A stretch of 64,000 nt of DNA from an uncultured Clostridia bacterium (lineage in GTDB: Bacteria; Bacillota; Clostridia; TANB77; CAG-465), in the NCBI GenBank assembly GCA_948562205.1, contig CAOYAN010000009.1, forward strand, positions 1 to 64,000. Direction: 5' to 3'. The number at the start of each line of letters is the position of its first letter. Positions within the stretch are counted from its first letter, which is position 1. The position numbers were made by a program, and so were the translations under genes. This document shows positions 7,245 through 16,930 of the stretch, piece after piece. The notes under the pieces were generated by a model, which did no database searches, had not been told where the DNA came from, and saw only the letters and a list, made by a program, of their open reading frames with translations.

Positions 7245-8705
7245 ATGGAATTATATAATTTAACTTTAACAGAAATTGCAAAAAAAATAAAAGATAGAGA
7301 AGTAAGTATAAAAGATGTATTAGACAGTACATTTAAAAGAATAGATGAAGTAGAAGGAAAAGTAGATGCTTTTATCACTATAACAAGAGAAGAGGCATAT
7401 AAAGAAGCTGAAAAGTTACAACAAAGACTTGACAGTGGAGAAGATATAGGAGTACTTGGAGGTGTTCCTATAGCTATAAAAGATAATATTTGTACAAATG
7501 GAATAAAAACTACTTGTGCATCAAAAATGCTAGAAAATTTTGTACCAATATATGATGCTACTGTTATAACTAAACTAAAAGAGGCAGGAGCAATTATTAT
7601 TGGAAAAACAAATATGGACGAGTTTGCAATGGGATCTTCTACAGAGTCTTCATATATAAAGAAAACAAAAAATCCGTGGAATTTAGAAAAAGTTCCTGGT
7701 GGATCTAGCGGTGGAAGTGCAGTTACTGTATCTGGTGAAATGGCATTTGCAGCCCTAGGATCTGATACTGGTGGTTCTATTAGACAACCTGCATCATATT
7801 GTTCAGTTGTAGGATTAAAACCAACTTATGGTTTGGTATCAAGATTTGGCTTAATTGCATATGCATCATCACTTGATCAAATAGGTCCATTTACTAAAAA
7901 CGTTGAGGATGCTGCACTTATGTTAAATGTTATATCAGGTTATGATAAGCATGATACAACATCTGCAAACATAGAAAAAAAAGATTATACAAAATTTTTA
8001 GTAAATGATATATCTAATATGAAAATTGGAGTTCCACATGAATTTGTTAAAGATGGTGTAAATGAAGATGTTAAAGCATCTTATAACAATGCTATAAAAA
8101 CATTAGAAAATGCAGGTGCAAAAATTGTAGATATAGATTTAGAATATGCTAAGTATTCTCTTGCTACATATTATATAATTGCAACAGCTGAGGCTTCATC
8201 AAATCTTGGAAGATATGATGGAATTAGATACGGTTTTAGAGCAGAGGAATTTAATGATTTAGAAGATTTATATAACAAATCAAGAACAGAAGGTTTCGGA
8301 GAAGAAGTAAAGAAAAGAATAATGCTTGGTACTTATGTTCTATCATCAGGATATTATGATGCATATTACAAAAGAGCTCAACAAGTTAGAACTTTAATTA
8401 TAGAAAACTTTAAAAAAGCATTTGAAAAATGTGATGCCATAATTATTCCAACAGCTCCAAACACTGCATTTAAGTTTGGAGAAAAAACAGAAAATCCACT
8501 TGAAATGTACTTAGAAGATATATATACTGTTCCTGTAAATATAGCAGGACTTCCAGGAATATCAGTACCAGGTGGTTTTGATAGGGATAATATGCCTATA
8601 GGTATACAATTTATATCAAATTCATTTGAAGAGGAAAAACTAATAAAAATTGCTTATACTTTTGAGAAGAATACAAATTTTAACGTGGAAAAACCAAATA
8701 TATAG
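7245..8705 (+). CDS. gatA: Glutamyl-tRNA(Gln) amidotransferase subunit A
   Basis: A 486-aa amidase-signature enzyme that hydrolyses glutamine and delivers ammonia to GatB. The Ser-cisSer-Lys triad is intact: K79 (AIKDNI), cis-Ser154 (GGSSGGS) and nucleophile S178 (SDTGGSIRQPA), the same numbering as in Staphylococcus aureus GatA. Length is normal for the family. AGGAGG precedes the ATG. It is cotranscribed with gatC, and proS follows 14 nt later. Confidence 0.97.
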   Translation: MELYNLTLTEIAKKIKDREVSIKDVLDSTFKRIDEVEGKVDAFITITREEAYKEAEKLQQRLDSGEDIGVLGGVPIAIKDNICTNGIKTTCASKMLENFVPIYDATVITKLKEAGAIIIGKTNMDEFAMGSSTESSYIKKTKNPWNLEKVPGGSSGGSAVTVSGEMAFAALGSDTGGSIRQPASYCSVVGLKPTYGLVSRFGLIAYASSLDQIGPFTKNVEDAALMLNVISGYDKHDTTSANIEKKDYTKFLVNDISNMKIGVPHEFVKDGVNEDVKASYNNAIKTLENAGAKIVDIDLEYAKYSLATYYIIATAEASSNLGRYDGIRYGFRAEEFNDLEDLYNKSRTEGFGEEVKKRIMLGTYVLSSGYYDAYYKRAQQVRTLIIENFKKAFEKCDAIIIPTAPNTAFKFGEKTENPLEMYLEDIYTVPVNIAGLPGISVPGGFDRDNMPIGIQFISNSFEEEKLIKIAYTFEKNTNFNVEKPNI

Positions 8706-8719
8706 AAAGGATGAGGTAA

Positions 8720-10438
8720 GTGTTACAATCAAAACTAATATCAAATACTAAAAAAGAATGGCCAAATGAGGCAACACTTAAAAGTCATGGACTTTTAATA
8801 AAAGGTGGATATATAAAACAAATGGCAGCAGGAATATATACCTTAATGCCACTTGCAAGAAAAGTTACCTCTAAAATAGAGAATATAATAAGGGAAGAAA
8901 TGAATGCTCTTGGAGCACAAGAGGTTTTGATGCCTGTTGTTGCTACTAAAAAACTATGGGATATGTCTGGTAGATATTCAGCAATAAATGGTGAACTTTT
9001 AAAATTTAATGATAGAACAAAGGCTCCTATGGTACTTTCTATGACTCATGAAGAGGCAGTTGTATTTATGGCTATGACAGAGGCAAATTCATATCAAAAA
9101 TACCCATTTTCTGTATATCAAATACAAACAAAATTTAGAGATGAGGCAAGAAGTCGTGGTGGACTTATTCGTGTTAGAGAGTTTACAATGAAAGATGCTT
9201 ATTCTTTCCATACATCTAGTGAGTCTCTAGATAAAATATATGATGAATATTATGATGCATATAACAGAATATATAAAAGAGTAGGAATTCCAGAAGTTAT
9301 TGCTGTAGCATCTGATACAGGAATGATGGGAGGCAGTGGTGCTCATGAATATATGTTACTTTGTGATGCTGGTGAAGATAAAATTGTAGTATGTAAAGAG
9401 TGTGGATATAAAGCTAATATGGAAGTTGCATATACAGATGATTTTGAGCCATTTAACAAAAAAGAAGAAAACCTTGAAAAAATACATACACCAAATACAA
9501 ATACAATAGATACATTATGTGAATATATAAATAAGCCTAAAGAGGCTATGGCAAAAGCTGTAATATATACAAGAATGGATACAAAAGATCCTGTAGTTGT
9601 ATTTATACGTGCTGATAAAGAAGTAAATGAAACAAAACTTACAAATTATATTGGATGTGATATAACTCCAAGAAAAGAAGTAGAAGATGATAACATCACT
9701 TATGGATTTGTAGGCCCAGTAAATTTTAAAGGTAAAAATGCATCTGTAATATATGATAAATCATTACAAAATGAAAAATCATTAATTTCAGGTGCAAATG
9801 AAAGAGATTATCATTATACTGGAATAAATATATTAAGAGATGTAGGAGAAGTCGAATTTATAGATGTTGCAAAGGTAACAGAAAATGATACTTGTCCAAT
9901 ATGTAGTAAAAAAGCATTAACTATTTCAAATGGTATAGAAGTTGGTAATATTTTCAAACTTGGTACAAAATATACAAAATCAATGGGAATGACATATTTA
10001 GATGAAAATGGAAAGGAACAAAACCCTATAATGGGATGTTATGGTATAGGTGTTGGTCGTCTAATGGCATCTGTTCTTGAAGCAAGAGCGGATAAAAATG
10101 CTACTAATTGGCCAGCAAGTATAGCTCCATTTGATATTCATATTTTACCTATTGACTATACAAAATCTGATGATATAAAAAATATAAGTGACAGTCTATA
10201 TGAAAAATTAAACGATATGGGATATGATGTATTATTTGATGATAGAGCCAAAAATCCTGGTGTTAAATTTGCAGATTCTGATTTAATTGGTGCACCAATT
10301 AAAATAATAGTTAGTCGTAGAAATATAGAAAATAATGTATTTGAAATTAAAGTTTTAGGTAGTGATGAACCAAAACTTATAAATATAGATGAAATATATG
10401 AATATATAAAAAATATAAGAGAAGAATTAATGAAATAA
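8720..10438 (+). CDS. proS: Prolyl-tRNA synthetase, bacterial type with editing domain
   Basis: A 572-aa class II prolyl-tRNA synthetase of the bacterial (long) type. Motif 1 lies near QMAAGIYTLMPLARKV, motif 2 is FRDEARSRGGLIRVREFTMKD, and motif 3 is CYGIGVGRLMASVLE. Between motifs 2 and 3 sits the INS editing domain (about 225-385, with AKAVIY and FIRADKEVNETKL), which clears Ala-tRNA(Pro). The C-terminal anticodon-binding domain follows (HILPIDYT, DDRAKNPGVKFADSDLIGAP). The start is GTG, behind GATGAGG. It lies unusually inside the gat operon, between gatA and gatB. Confidence 0.97.
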   Translation: MLQSKLISNTKKEWPNEATLKSHGLLIKGGYIKQMAAGIYTLMPLARKVTSKIENIIREEMNALGAQEVLMPVVATKKLWDMSGRYSAINGELLKFNDRTKAPMVLSMTHEEAVVFMAMTEANSYQKYPFSVYQIQTKFRDEARSRGGLIRVREFTMKDAYSFHTSSESLDKIYDEYYDAYNRIYKRVGIPEVIAVASDTGMMGGSGAHEYMLLCDAGEDKIVVCKECGYKANMEVAYTDDFEPFNKKEENLEKIHTPNTNTIDTLCEYINKPKEAMAKAVIYTRMDTKDPVVVFIRADKEVNETKLTNYIGCDITPRKEVEDDNITYGFVGPVNFKGKNASVIYDKSLQNEKSLISGANERDYHYTGINILRDVGEVEFIDVAKVTENDTCPICSKKALTISNGIEVGNIFKLGTKYTKSMGMTYLDENGKEQNPIMGCYGIGVGRLMASVLEARADKNATNWPASIAPFDIHILPIDYTKSDDIKNISDSLYEKLNDMGYDVLFDDRAKNPGVKFADSDLIGAPIKIIVSRRNIENNVFEIKVLGSDEPKLINIDEIYEYIKNIREELMK

Positions 10439-10463
10439 ATTTTAGATTGGAGATTGGAATAAT

Positions 10464-11909
10464 ATGAAAGATTATGAAGTAATAATTGGTTTAGAAGTAC
10501 ATGCAGAACTTTCTACAAATACAAAAATATATTGTAATTGTACAACAGAGTTTGGTGCAGATCCAAATACTCATTGTTGTCCAATATGTACAGGAATGCC
10601 AGGAACACTTCCAGTATTAAATGAAAAAGTAGTAGAATATGCAGTAAAAGCAGGACTTGCTACAAACTGTGAAATATCTAGATTTTCAAAGCAAGACAGA
10701 AAGAACTACTTTTATCCAGATCTACCTAAAGCATATCAGACTTCACAATATGATTTACCGCTTTGTGAACATGGTAATTTAGAAATAACAGTAGGTGAAA
10801 ATGAGGATAAATACAAGAAAAATATTGGAATTACAAGAATACATATAGAAGAGGATGCAGGTAAACTAATACATGATGCATATACTGGAGATACATTAGT
10901 AGATATGAATAGATGTGCTGTTCCACTAATTGAGATCGTATCTGAACCTGATATAAGAAGTGCAGATGAGGCAGTAGCATATATGCAAACTCTAAAATCA
11001 ATTTTAGAATATTTAGAGGTTTGTGATTGTAAAATGCAAGAGGGATCACTAAGATGTGATGTAAACTTATCTGTAAGAAAAATAGGAGAAAAAGAATTTG
11101 GTACTAGAACAGAAACTAAAAACTTAAACTCTTTTAAAGCAATTCACAACTGTATTACTTTTGAGACAAATAGACAAATTGAAGAACTTGAAAATGGAGG
11201 AGAGATCTATCAAGAAACTAGACGTTTTGATGATGTAAAAGGTATTGGATATGCTATGCGTGCAAAAGAAGATGCACATGATTACAGATATTTTCCAGAG
11301 CCAGATTTAGCCCCTATTGTATTAAGTGATGAATATATTAATGATATAAAAGCATCCCTTCCAGAAATGCCACATATAAAGAAGGAAAGATATATTAGAG
11401 AATATGCACTTCCTGAGTATGATGCTACTCAACTTACAACTTCAAAATACGTTGCTAAGTTCTTTGAAGATACAAATGCTATATGTAATAATCCAAAAGC
11501 TGTTTCTAACTGGATTATGGGTGATTTATTTAGAATGATGAATGAGAGGGAAATAGAAATATCAGAGTGTAAAATATCATCAGAATCTTTAGCTAAATTA
11601 ATAGAGCTTATAGATAAAGGTGTTGTAAGTTCTAAAATTGCAAAGCAAGTTTTTGAAGAAATGTTTGAGAGTGGCAAAAATCCAGAACAAATAGTAAAGG
11701 AAAAAGGTCTTGTTCAAATTTCTGATGAGAATGCTATAAAAGAAATGGTGGAGAGAGTAGTTTTAAATAATCCACAATCTGTAGCTGACTTTAAAGCTGG
11801 TAAAGATAGAGCACTAGGTTTCTTAGTTGGACAAATAATGAAAGAAACAAAGGGAAAAGCAAACCCACAAATTGTTAATAAACTATTAATTGAAATATTA
11901 AATAAATAA
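10464..11909 (+). CDS. gatB: Aspartyl/glutamyl-tRNA amidotransferase subunit B
   Basis: A 481-aa GatB, the kinase/transamidase subunit that phosphorylates the tRNA-bound Glu or Asp and amidates it. The N-terminal signature EVIIGLEVHAELST and the zinc-binding cysteines (YCNCTTEFG...HCCPICTGMPGTLP) are present, as are NRCAVPLIEIVSEPD and RYFPEPDLAP. The C-terminal YqeY-like tail (residues about 330-481) ends in GFLVGQIMKETKGKANPQIV. Length is normal. It is the last gene of the gatC-gatA-proS-gatB operon. Confidence 0.97.
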   Translation: MKDYEVIIGLEVHAELSTNTKIYCNCTTEFGADPNTHCCPICTGMPGTLPVLNEKVVEYAVKAGLATNCEISRFSKQDRKNYFYPDLPKAYQTSQYDLPLCEHGNLEITVGENEDKYKKNIGITRIHIEEDAGKLIHDAYTGDTLVDMNRCAVPLIEIVSEPDIRSADEAVAYMQTLKSILEYLEVCDCKMQEGSLRCDVNLSVRKIGEKEFGTRTETKNLNSFKAIHNCITFETNRQIEELENGGEIYQETRRFDDVKGIGYAMRAKEDAHDYRYFPEPDLAPIVLSDEYINDIKASLPEMPHIKKERYIREYALPEYDATQLTTSKYVAKFFEDTNAICNNPKAVSNWIMGDLFRMMNEREIEISECKISSESLAKLIELIDKGVVSSKIAKQVFEEMFESGKNPEQIVKEKGLVQISDENAIKEMVERVVLNNPQSVADFKAGKDRALGFLVGQIMKETKGKANPQIVNKLLIEILNK

Positions 11910-11936
11910 TATAATAATAGAAAATGGGGTGATTAA

Positions 11937-12419
11937 ATGAAAAAAAATAATATTATTTTAGCAATTGTCCTAGTTGCATTTGTGTTATGTGTTATTCTTG
12001 TTATAGGATTTAGATTAAAGCCTACAGAAGAAGAGGTAGTAAATATAGATTTAAATGTACTTAAGACTAATATAGATACTGAGACTACTTTTGGTGAGAT
12101 GACAATGCAAGAAGTAGATAAAGACATTTTAAAGGATACTTTTAATATTAATGCAGAAATGATAGAAGAAGTAATTGGAAAGATACCTTTAATTAATGTT
12201 CATTCAAGTACTTATGTAGTAGTTAAAACATCTACAGAAAATGTAAGTACTATAAAGGAAAAATTTGAAGAATATGGTAGAAATTATGAAGAGCAGTGGA
12301 GAAAATATTTACCTGAAGAATATGAGCTTGTAAAGAAAAGAAAGATTGGATCAAAAGGTGATTATGTATATTTCATAGTTTCAGACTCAGTAGAAGAAAT
12401 AGTAGAAATGATTAAATAA
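11937..12419 (+). CDS. DUF4358-type membrane-anchored protein
   Basis: A 160-aa protein with one N-terminal membrane anchor (residues 7-25) and an extracytoplasmic domain. The pattern TTFGEMTMQEVDKDILKDTF, followed by a Ser/Thr-rich strand and KFEEYGRNYEEQW, is that of DUF4358, a family found mostly in Clostridia with no known function. SD GGGGTGA precedes the ATG. It follows gatB by 27 nt and may be the last gene of that transcript. Confidence 0.75.
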   Translation: MKKNNIILAIVLVAFVLCVILVIGFRLKPTEEEVVNIDLNVLKTNIDTETTFGEMTMQEVDKDILKDTFNINAEMIEEVIGKIPLINVHSSTYVVVKTSTENVSTIKEKFEEYGRNYEEQWRKYLPEEYELVKKRKIGSKGDYVYFIVSDSVEEIVEMIK

Positions 12420-12451
12420 TAGCTAAAATTACCTACATTTTCAATATTTAA

Positions 12452-12482
12452 AGAGGGCAAAAGTATTAAGCTTTTACCCTCT
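12452..12482. terminator. Terminator between convergent genes
   Basis: GAGGGCAAAAG and CTTTTACCCTC form a stem over a 7-nt loop. It sits between the DUF4358 gene and the minus-strand gene at 12491 and can serve both. Confidence 0.75.
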
Positions 12483-12490
12483 AATTTTGA

Positions 12491-12856
12491 TTAACTTGCT
12501 TTCCAGTTTCTTCTATGGCAAATCTCGTTATAAATATGCTTAGGAACAGGATTATCGGTATATACAGTCAGAACAAGCGCAGACTCTATTGTTATAAATC
12601 CTTTGAAAACATCATAGATGAGTTCATATAACTCTGTAGAAAGCTTTCTTGTTGAAATCATGGCTCTTACTAAGCTTGCATAAAATGATTCAGAGCCACG
12701 TATATCATTTATAAGTTCTTCAAAACCATCAGTACTTTCTGTATTATATAAAATACTTGCCAGAGCAGATATTTCTTCTGTTTTTTTAGGTAAATCTCTA
12801 ATTGTAATTTCTTTTACATAGCTACGATCGTTACATTTGATTGTGATTGCTTTCAT
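12491..12856 (-). CDS. Hypothetical protein, atypical base composition
   Basis: A 121-aa soluble protein I do not recognise. It begins with a beta-strand-like MKAITIKCNDRSYVKEITI followed by helices (TEEISALASILYNTE, GFEELINDIRG, FYASLVRAMIS), and ends with HIYNEICHRRNWKAS. AGGAGG lies 7 nt before the ATG. Codons such as CAG, GCC and CGT are commoner and GC is visibly higher than in neighbouring genes, suggesting transfer, perhaps from a phage or plasmid. It is a lone gene between two plus-strand genes. Confidence 0.6.
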   Translation of the reverse strand: MKAITIKCNDRSYVKEITIRDLPKKTEEISALASILYNTESTDGFEELINDIRGSESFYASLVRAMISTRKLSTELYELIYDVFKGFITIESALVLTVYTDNPVPKHIYNEICHRRNWKAS

Positions 12857-13032
12857 AATATCCTCCTAAAAATTTGAGAATTAGTCTTAGTTATTAAAAA
12901 AGACTTGAATTTATTAGTGTGTACATTATATTATATGTTTACATAAAAAGCAAGATAATTGAAAAACTATTTAAAAATTTAGTTAAATTTAATATCTATT
13001 TAATATAATTTAATATTAGGTAGGTGGTATTT

Positions 13033-13392
13033 TTGAATAAAAAATTAGTTTTTAATATACTTTTTAGATGTATAGTTATTTTTATACTTGTAATTTATAT
13101 AATTATTCCAAAAAATATTTCAGAAGATAAAGCATTGGATATATTACTTGAATATGATTTGGGACTTTATACAGGGATAGAAAATTTTCAAATACTTGGA
13201 AATGATTATAATGGAATAAAAGAACTTGATGATAAAAAATATTATATGTTTTCTTTTATGGAAAAAGAAAGTGAAAATTCACAAGGTAGTCATATAGCAT
13301 ATAACTTTGTTGTATCTATGGATGGAGAAGATGTATATAAGTATGATGTAGGAGAAGATGAATATATAAAACTTTTTAAGAAAAAACAATAA
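13033..13392 (+). CDS. Small single-pass membrane protein, unknown
   Basis: A protein of about 119 aa with an N-terminal hydrophobic anchor (residues 6-25, FNILFRCIVIFILVIYIIIP) and an acidic extracytoplasmic domain that ends in a beta-hairpin-like NFVVSMDGEDVYKYDVGEDE. The TTG at 13033 is used because AGGTAGGTGG lies about 6 nt upstream; a GTG at 13024 would fall inside that site. The final segment resembles a PepSY-like strand pair, but I cannot assign a family. It is immediately upstream of recG. Confidence 0.55.
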   Translation: MNKKLVFNILFRCIVIFILVIYIIIPKNISEDKALDILLEYDLGLYTGIENFQILGNDYNGIKELDDKKYYMFSFMEKESENSQGSHIAYNFVVSMDGEDVYKYDVGEDEYIKLFKKKQ

Positions 13393-13480
13393 TAAATGAA
13401 TTTGATATAAAATTATAGTTATTTTTATTATAAATCTTGTGTAAACAGATGTTTTGATATATAATGTATATGGTGATATA

Positions 13481-15535
13481 ATGTCAATTAATTTAGAACA
13501 GAATATACAATATATTAAAGGAGTAGGTCCTGCTAAAGCTTTACTTTTAAATAAACTTGGAATATTTACAGTAAAAGATTTAATGGAATATTATCCTAGA
13601 GTTTATGAAGATAGAACAAGATTAAAAAATATTTCTGAATTTTTAAATGGAGAGCAAGCTTTGTTTATAGCTACAGTATCTAGTCCTGTTAAAACACAAA
13701 GAATAAGAAAAAATTTAGTTATATATTCTACTTTTGTAAGTGACGATACAGGAGTTTGTAAAATGACTTGGTATAATCAAGCATATATAAAAACAAAACT
13801 TATAGAGGGAGAAAAATATTTATTTTATGGTAAGGTTGATATTGGACGTAGTAGAGCAAGTATTGATAGCTCACTTATATATAGCATTTCAGATTTAGAT
13901 AAAATACAAGGTATTTATCCTATATATTCGTTAACTGCTGGTATTACTCAAAATTATTTGTTTAAACTTGAGGATGAAATATATAATAGTGATATATTAA
14001 TAAGGGAGATATTTACTGATGAATTTAGAAAAAAGTATTCACTTGCAGAAGTAAACTATGCTATGAGAAACGTTCATTTTCCAAAGGATTTTAATGCTAT
14101 AAATGTAGCAAGAAATAGGATTATATTTGAAGAATTATTTTTATTTCAGTTAGCACTTATGAATATTAAAAATAGTGGTATAGGAGTAAAGAAAAATACA
14201 ATATATAAAGAAGTGGACTTAAAACCTTTTTTAGATCTCCTACCTTTTGAACTTACAAATGCTCAAAAAAATGTAGTAAATGAGATAAGAAAAGATCTTA
14301 CTAGTGATAAAGTTATGAATAGGCTTGTACAGGGAGACGTAGGTAGTGGTAAAACGATGGTTGCAGCACTTGCAATGTATATGGCAGTAAAAAATGGTTA
14401 TCAAGCATCAATGATGGCTCCAACTACAATACTTGCAAATCAACACTATGATGAACTAAGTAAATATTTCGAAAAACTTGGTATTAGTACGGCTATAATT
14501 ACTTCTAGTACAACAAAGAAAAATAAAAGAGAAATAGTAGAAAAATTAAAAAATAATGAAATAGATATATTAATTGGTACACATTCTCTAATAGAAGATG
14601 ATATTTGTTTTAATAATCTTGGTATGGTTATAACTGATGAGCAACATAGATTTGGTGTAAAACAAAGAATGAAATTAAGTACTAAAGGAAATACAGTTGA
14701 AACATTGGTTATGACTGCGACTCCAATTCCTAGAACACTTGCAATAATACTATATGGTGATCTAGACCTATCTATAATTGATGAGATGCCACCTGGACGT
14801 TCTCCAGTTATTACTGCTGTAAGAGATGAGAGCAGTGAAGATAAAATAAATGCTTTCTTAAAGTCTCAAATAAATGAGGGAAGACAAATATATGTAGTAT
14901 GTCCATTAGTTGAAGAAAATGAAGATCTTGATTTAAATTCTGTAAATGTACTATTTGAAAGATATAAAAATGATGTATTTAAAGATTACTCAGTTGAATT
15001 TCTACATGGCAAAATGAAGAATAAAGAAAAAGATGAAATAATGCAAAGATTTAAGGAAAATAAAATTAATATACTTATTTCTACTACTGTAATAGAGGTA
15101 GGAATTAGTGTAAGCAATGCAACAGTTATGGTTATAGAAAATGCTGATAGATTTGGACTTGCTGCACTTCACCAATTAAGAGGTAGAGTAGGTAGAGGTA
15201 AGTATCAATCATATTGTATATTAAAAAGTAGTAATAGATCTGTTAATGCTCGTGAAAGGCTTAAAATAATGGAGAAGAGTAATAGTGGATTTGATATAGC
15301 AGAAAAAGACTTAGAGCTTAGAGGACCTGGAGACTTCTTTGGAATAAGGCAGTCTGGTATGCCAGAATTTAAACTTGCAAATCTTCTTACTGATACAAGT
15401 ATTTTAAAATCTTCTCAAGAAGCTGCAAAAGAATTAGTACAAAAAGATAAAAATTTTGAACTTGAAGAAAATGCAAAGATTAAAGAAGCATTATTTGAAA
15501 AATTTGGTGAGCAACTAAATAATATAGCTACATAG
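13481..15535 (+). CDS. recG: ATP-dependent DNA helicase RecG
   Basis: A 684-aa RecG, the branched-DNA helicase that regresses stalled forks and processes Holliday junctions. The N-terminal wedge/OB domain contains IKGVGPAKALLLNKLGI. Helicase motifs follow: Walker A QGDVGSGKTMVA, DEQH in ITDEQHRFGVKQR, motif III TATPIPRTLA, and motif VI LHQLRGRVGRG. The C-terminal RELRGPGDFFG-type block is present as LELRGPGDFFGIRQSG. The ATG at 13481 behind GGTGAT gives the usual family length; a TTG 27 nt earlier is within the promoter. Confidence 0.96.
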   Translation: MSINLEQNIQYIKGVGPAKALLLNKLGIFTVKDLMEYYPRVYEDRTRLKNISEFLNGEQALFIATVSSPVKTQRIRKNLVIYSTFVSDDTGVCKMTWYNQAYIKTKLIEGEKYLFYGKVDIGRSRASIDSSLIYSISDLDKIQGIYPIYSLTAGITQNYLFKLEDEIYNSDILIREIFTDEFRKKYSLAEVNYAMRNVHFPKDFNAINVARNRIIFEELFLFQLALMNIKNSGIGVKKNTIYKEVDLKPFLDLLPFELTNAQKNVVNEIRKDLTSDKVMNRLVQGDVGSGKTMVAALAMYMAVKNGYQASMMAPTTILANQHYDELSKYFEKLGISTAIITSSTTKKNKREIVEKLKNNEIDILIGTHSLIEDDICFNNLGMVITDEQHRFGVKQRMKLSTKGNTVETLVMTATPIPRTLAIILYGDLDLSIIDEMPPGRSPVITAVRDESSEDKINAFLKSQINEGRQIYVVCPLVEENEDLDLNSVNVLFERYKNDVFKDYSVEFLHGKMKNKEKDEIMQRFKENKINILISTTVIEVGISVSNATVMVIENADRFGLAALHQLRGRVGRGKYQSYCILKSSNRSVNARERLKIMEKSNSGFDIAEKDLELRGPGDFFGIRQSGMPEFKLANLLTDTSILKSSQEAAKELVQKDKNFELEENAKIKEALFEKFGEQLNNIAT

Positions 15536-15565
15536 AATTACCACATTTATTCTTATTTACTTTAT

Positions 15566-15594
15566 TTGACAATTATAAAATGGTGATATATAAT
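15566..15594 (+). promoter_or_regulatory. Promoter of the HAD gene
   Basis: TTGACA (15566-15571), 17-bp spacer and TATAAT (15589-15594), upstream of the gene at 15641. Confidence 0.75.
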
Positions 15595-15640
15595 ATATGA
15601 ACGACACTATGAATAAAGCCTTTAGAATAGGAGTGCTTAA

Positions 15641-16309
15641 ATGGAGAAAAATAATTTTGTTGTTTTATTAGATCTTGATAATACTATTTGGAATCATGTA
15701 CCATTTGCTATACAAATTGTTGAGATGGCAAAATATTTAAATATTCCATATGAAGAAGAATTTTATAATCAATTATCTAACTTTTGGGCAGGTGATACTT
15801 TACAAGATATATTAGTAAGTATGAATTCTATTGGTGATATGGCTGAAAAGGAAATACCATATTTAACCAAACATGGAGCAAGAGGAGTAGATTTCTTGGA
15901 TTCTATGACAATTACAGATACAGTTAGCTTAAATGAAGGAGCAAAAGAATTCTTAAGTTTTCTTAAAAGTAGTGGCTATACAGTACTTGCATATACGGAC
16001 TGGTTTATGAAATATCAATGTTTTATTATGGAAAGATTAGGTATTAGAGAGTATTTTGATGAAATATATGCATGGGATGGAACATATCAAAAACCAAATA
16101 AGAAAAGGATACAAAATCTTGTAGCTAAATTTCCGAGTAAGAGATTTATATATGTAGGTGATAGCTTGCAAAGAGATATGGAAAGCGCAAATCATATAGA
16201 TTGTATTGCTATATGGTATACAAATAAATATGTAGAAAATGATTTAAAGATTGATTATCATACTAATAATTTAAGTTCTATAATAGAGTATTTAAAAAGT
16301 ATAAAATGA
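15641..16309 (+). CDS. HAD-superfamily hydrolase
   Basis: A 222-aa HAD phosphatase. Motif I LLDLDNTIW (nucleophile D12), motif II Thr/Ser in YTDWF, motif III Lys in QKPNKKR and motif IV YVGDSLQRDMESA are all present. A helical cap occupies roughly residues 20-90. The arrangement is that of the Gph/YjjG-like subfamily with a C1 cap, and the substrate cannot be read from the sequence. It has its own promoter, and a terminator follows the stop. Confidence 0.88.
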   Translation: MEKNNFVVLLDLDNTIWNHVPFAIQIVEMAKYLNIPYEEEFYNQLSNFWAGDTLQDILVSMNSIGDMAEKEIPYLTKHGARGVDFLDSMTITDTVSLNEGAKEFLSFLKSSGYTVLAYTDWFMKYQCFIMERLGIREYFDEIYAWDGTYQKPNKKRIQNLVAKFPSKRFIYVGDSLQRDMESANHIDCIAIWYTNKYVENDLKIDYHTNNLSSIIEYLKSIK

Positions 16310-16313
16310 AAGT

Positions 16314-16338
16314 AAAGCAGTGCTTTTGGCACTGCTTT
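16314..16338. terminator. Bidirectional terminator
   Basis: AAAGCAGTGC (16314-16323) pairs with GCACTGCTTT (16329-16338) over a short T-rich loop. It lies between convergent genes, and its right arm touches the stop codon of the minus-strand membrane protein. Confidence 0.85.
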
Positions 16339-16909
16339 ATTGTATGATCTTAGTACTTATTTTTACTCCTAAATTATATAGTCCAAACACTATTAGAATA
16401 GATATAATTGATGTAAGTATACTAGTAATTAGCGCTATATAAAATGGAACTACAAATTCTTCTTCATTTACTACTATATTATTTTCATTGTTTTCTTTTC
16501 TTGGCTTTATATTTAATTTTTGTTTTACTTTAAATCTAATATATCCAAACAATTTCTTATAATCTATATTTATTGCATAATATGTAAATGATTGTATTAA
16601 AATAGTAATTATTGTAAGAATTACACCTACTATTATTAAATCTTTTTTATTTGTAATAGAAGATGGAGTCATAACAAGAGTTAATATCATATCTTCTAAA
16701 CCATTTGAAAAAGTATTTTTAAATATTAAGTAAAATGTAAGGATTGCAATCATCCATATTATCATTATAAGAATAGAGGGTATTATTAACTTCCTTGAAT
16801 CGTAATTGTGTCTATTTGTTATAATTAGACCAATCTTCATTGATGTAGATATAATTACTAATATTATAAGAAAAATTAGTAGTATTAGTAGTGTAGTTAA
16901 AAGCCACAT
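16337..16909 (-). CDS. Integral membrane protein, unknown
   Basis: A protein of about 190 aa with five hydrophobic stretches: an N-terminal signal-like anchor (4-22), about 42-62, 91-115 and a C-terminal pair around 154-184. An Asn/Glu-rich cytoplasmic loop (KPRKENNENNIVVNEEE) lies before the last pair. No family is recognisable. ATG 16909 is taken with a GAAGTGA site 5 nt upstream; a GTG three codons earlier overlaps that site. It is 21 nt downstream of the glycosyltransferase gene and probably in the same transcript, so a role in the envelope is possible. Confidence 0.6.
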   Translation of the reverse strand: MWLLTTLLILLIFLIILVIISTSMKIGLIITNRHNYDSRKLIIPSILIMIIWMIAILTFYLIFKNTFSNGLEDMILTLVMTPSSITNKKDLIIVGVILTIITILIQSFTYYAINIDYKKLFGYIRFKVKQKLNIKPRKENNENNIVVNEEEFVVPFYIALITSILTSIISILIVFGLYNLGVKISTKIIQ

Positions 16910-16930
16910 ATTTTTCACTTCTTTCTATAT

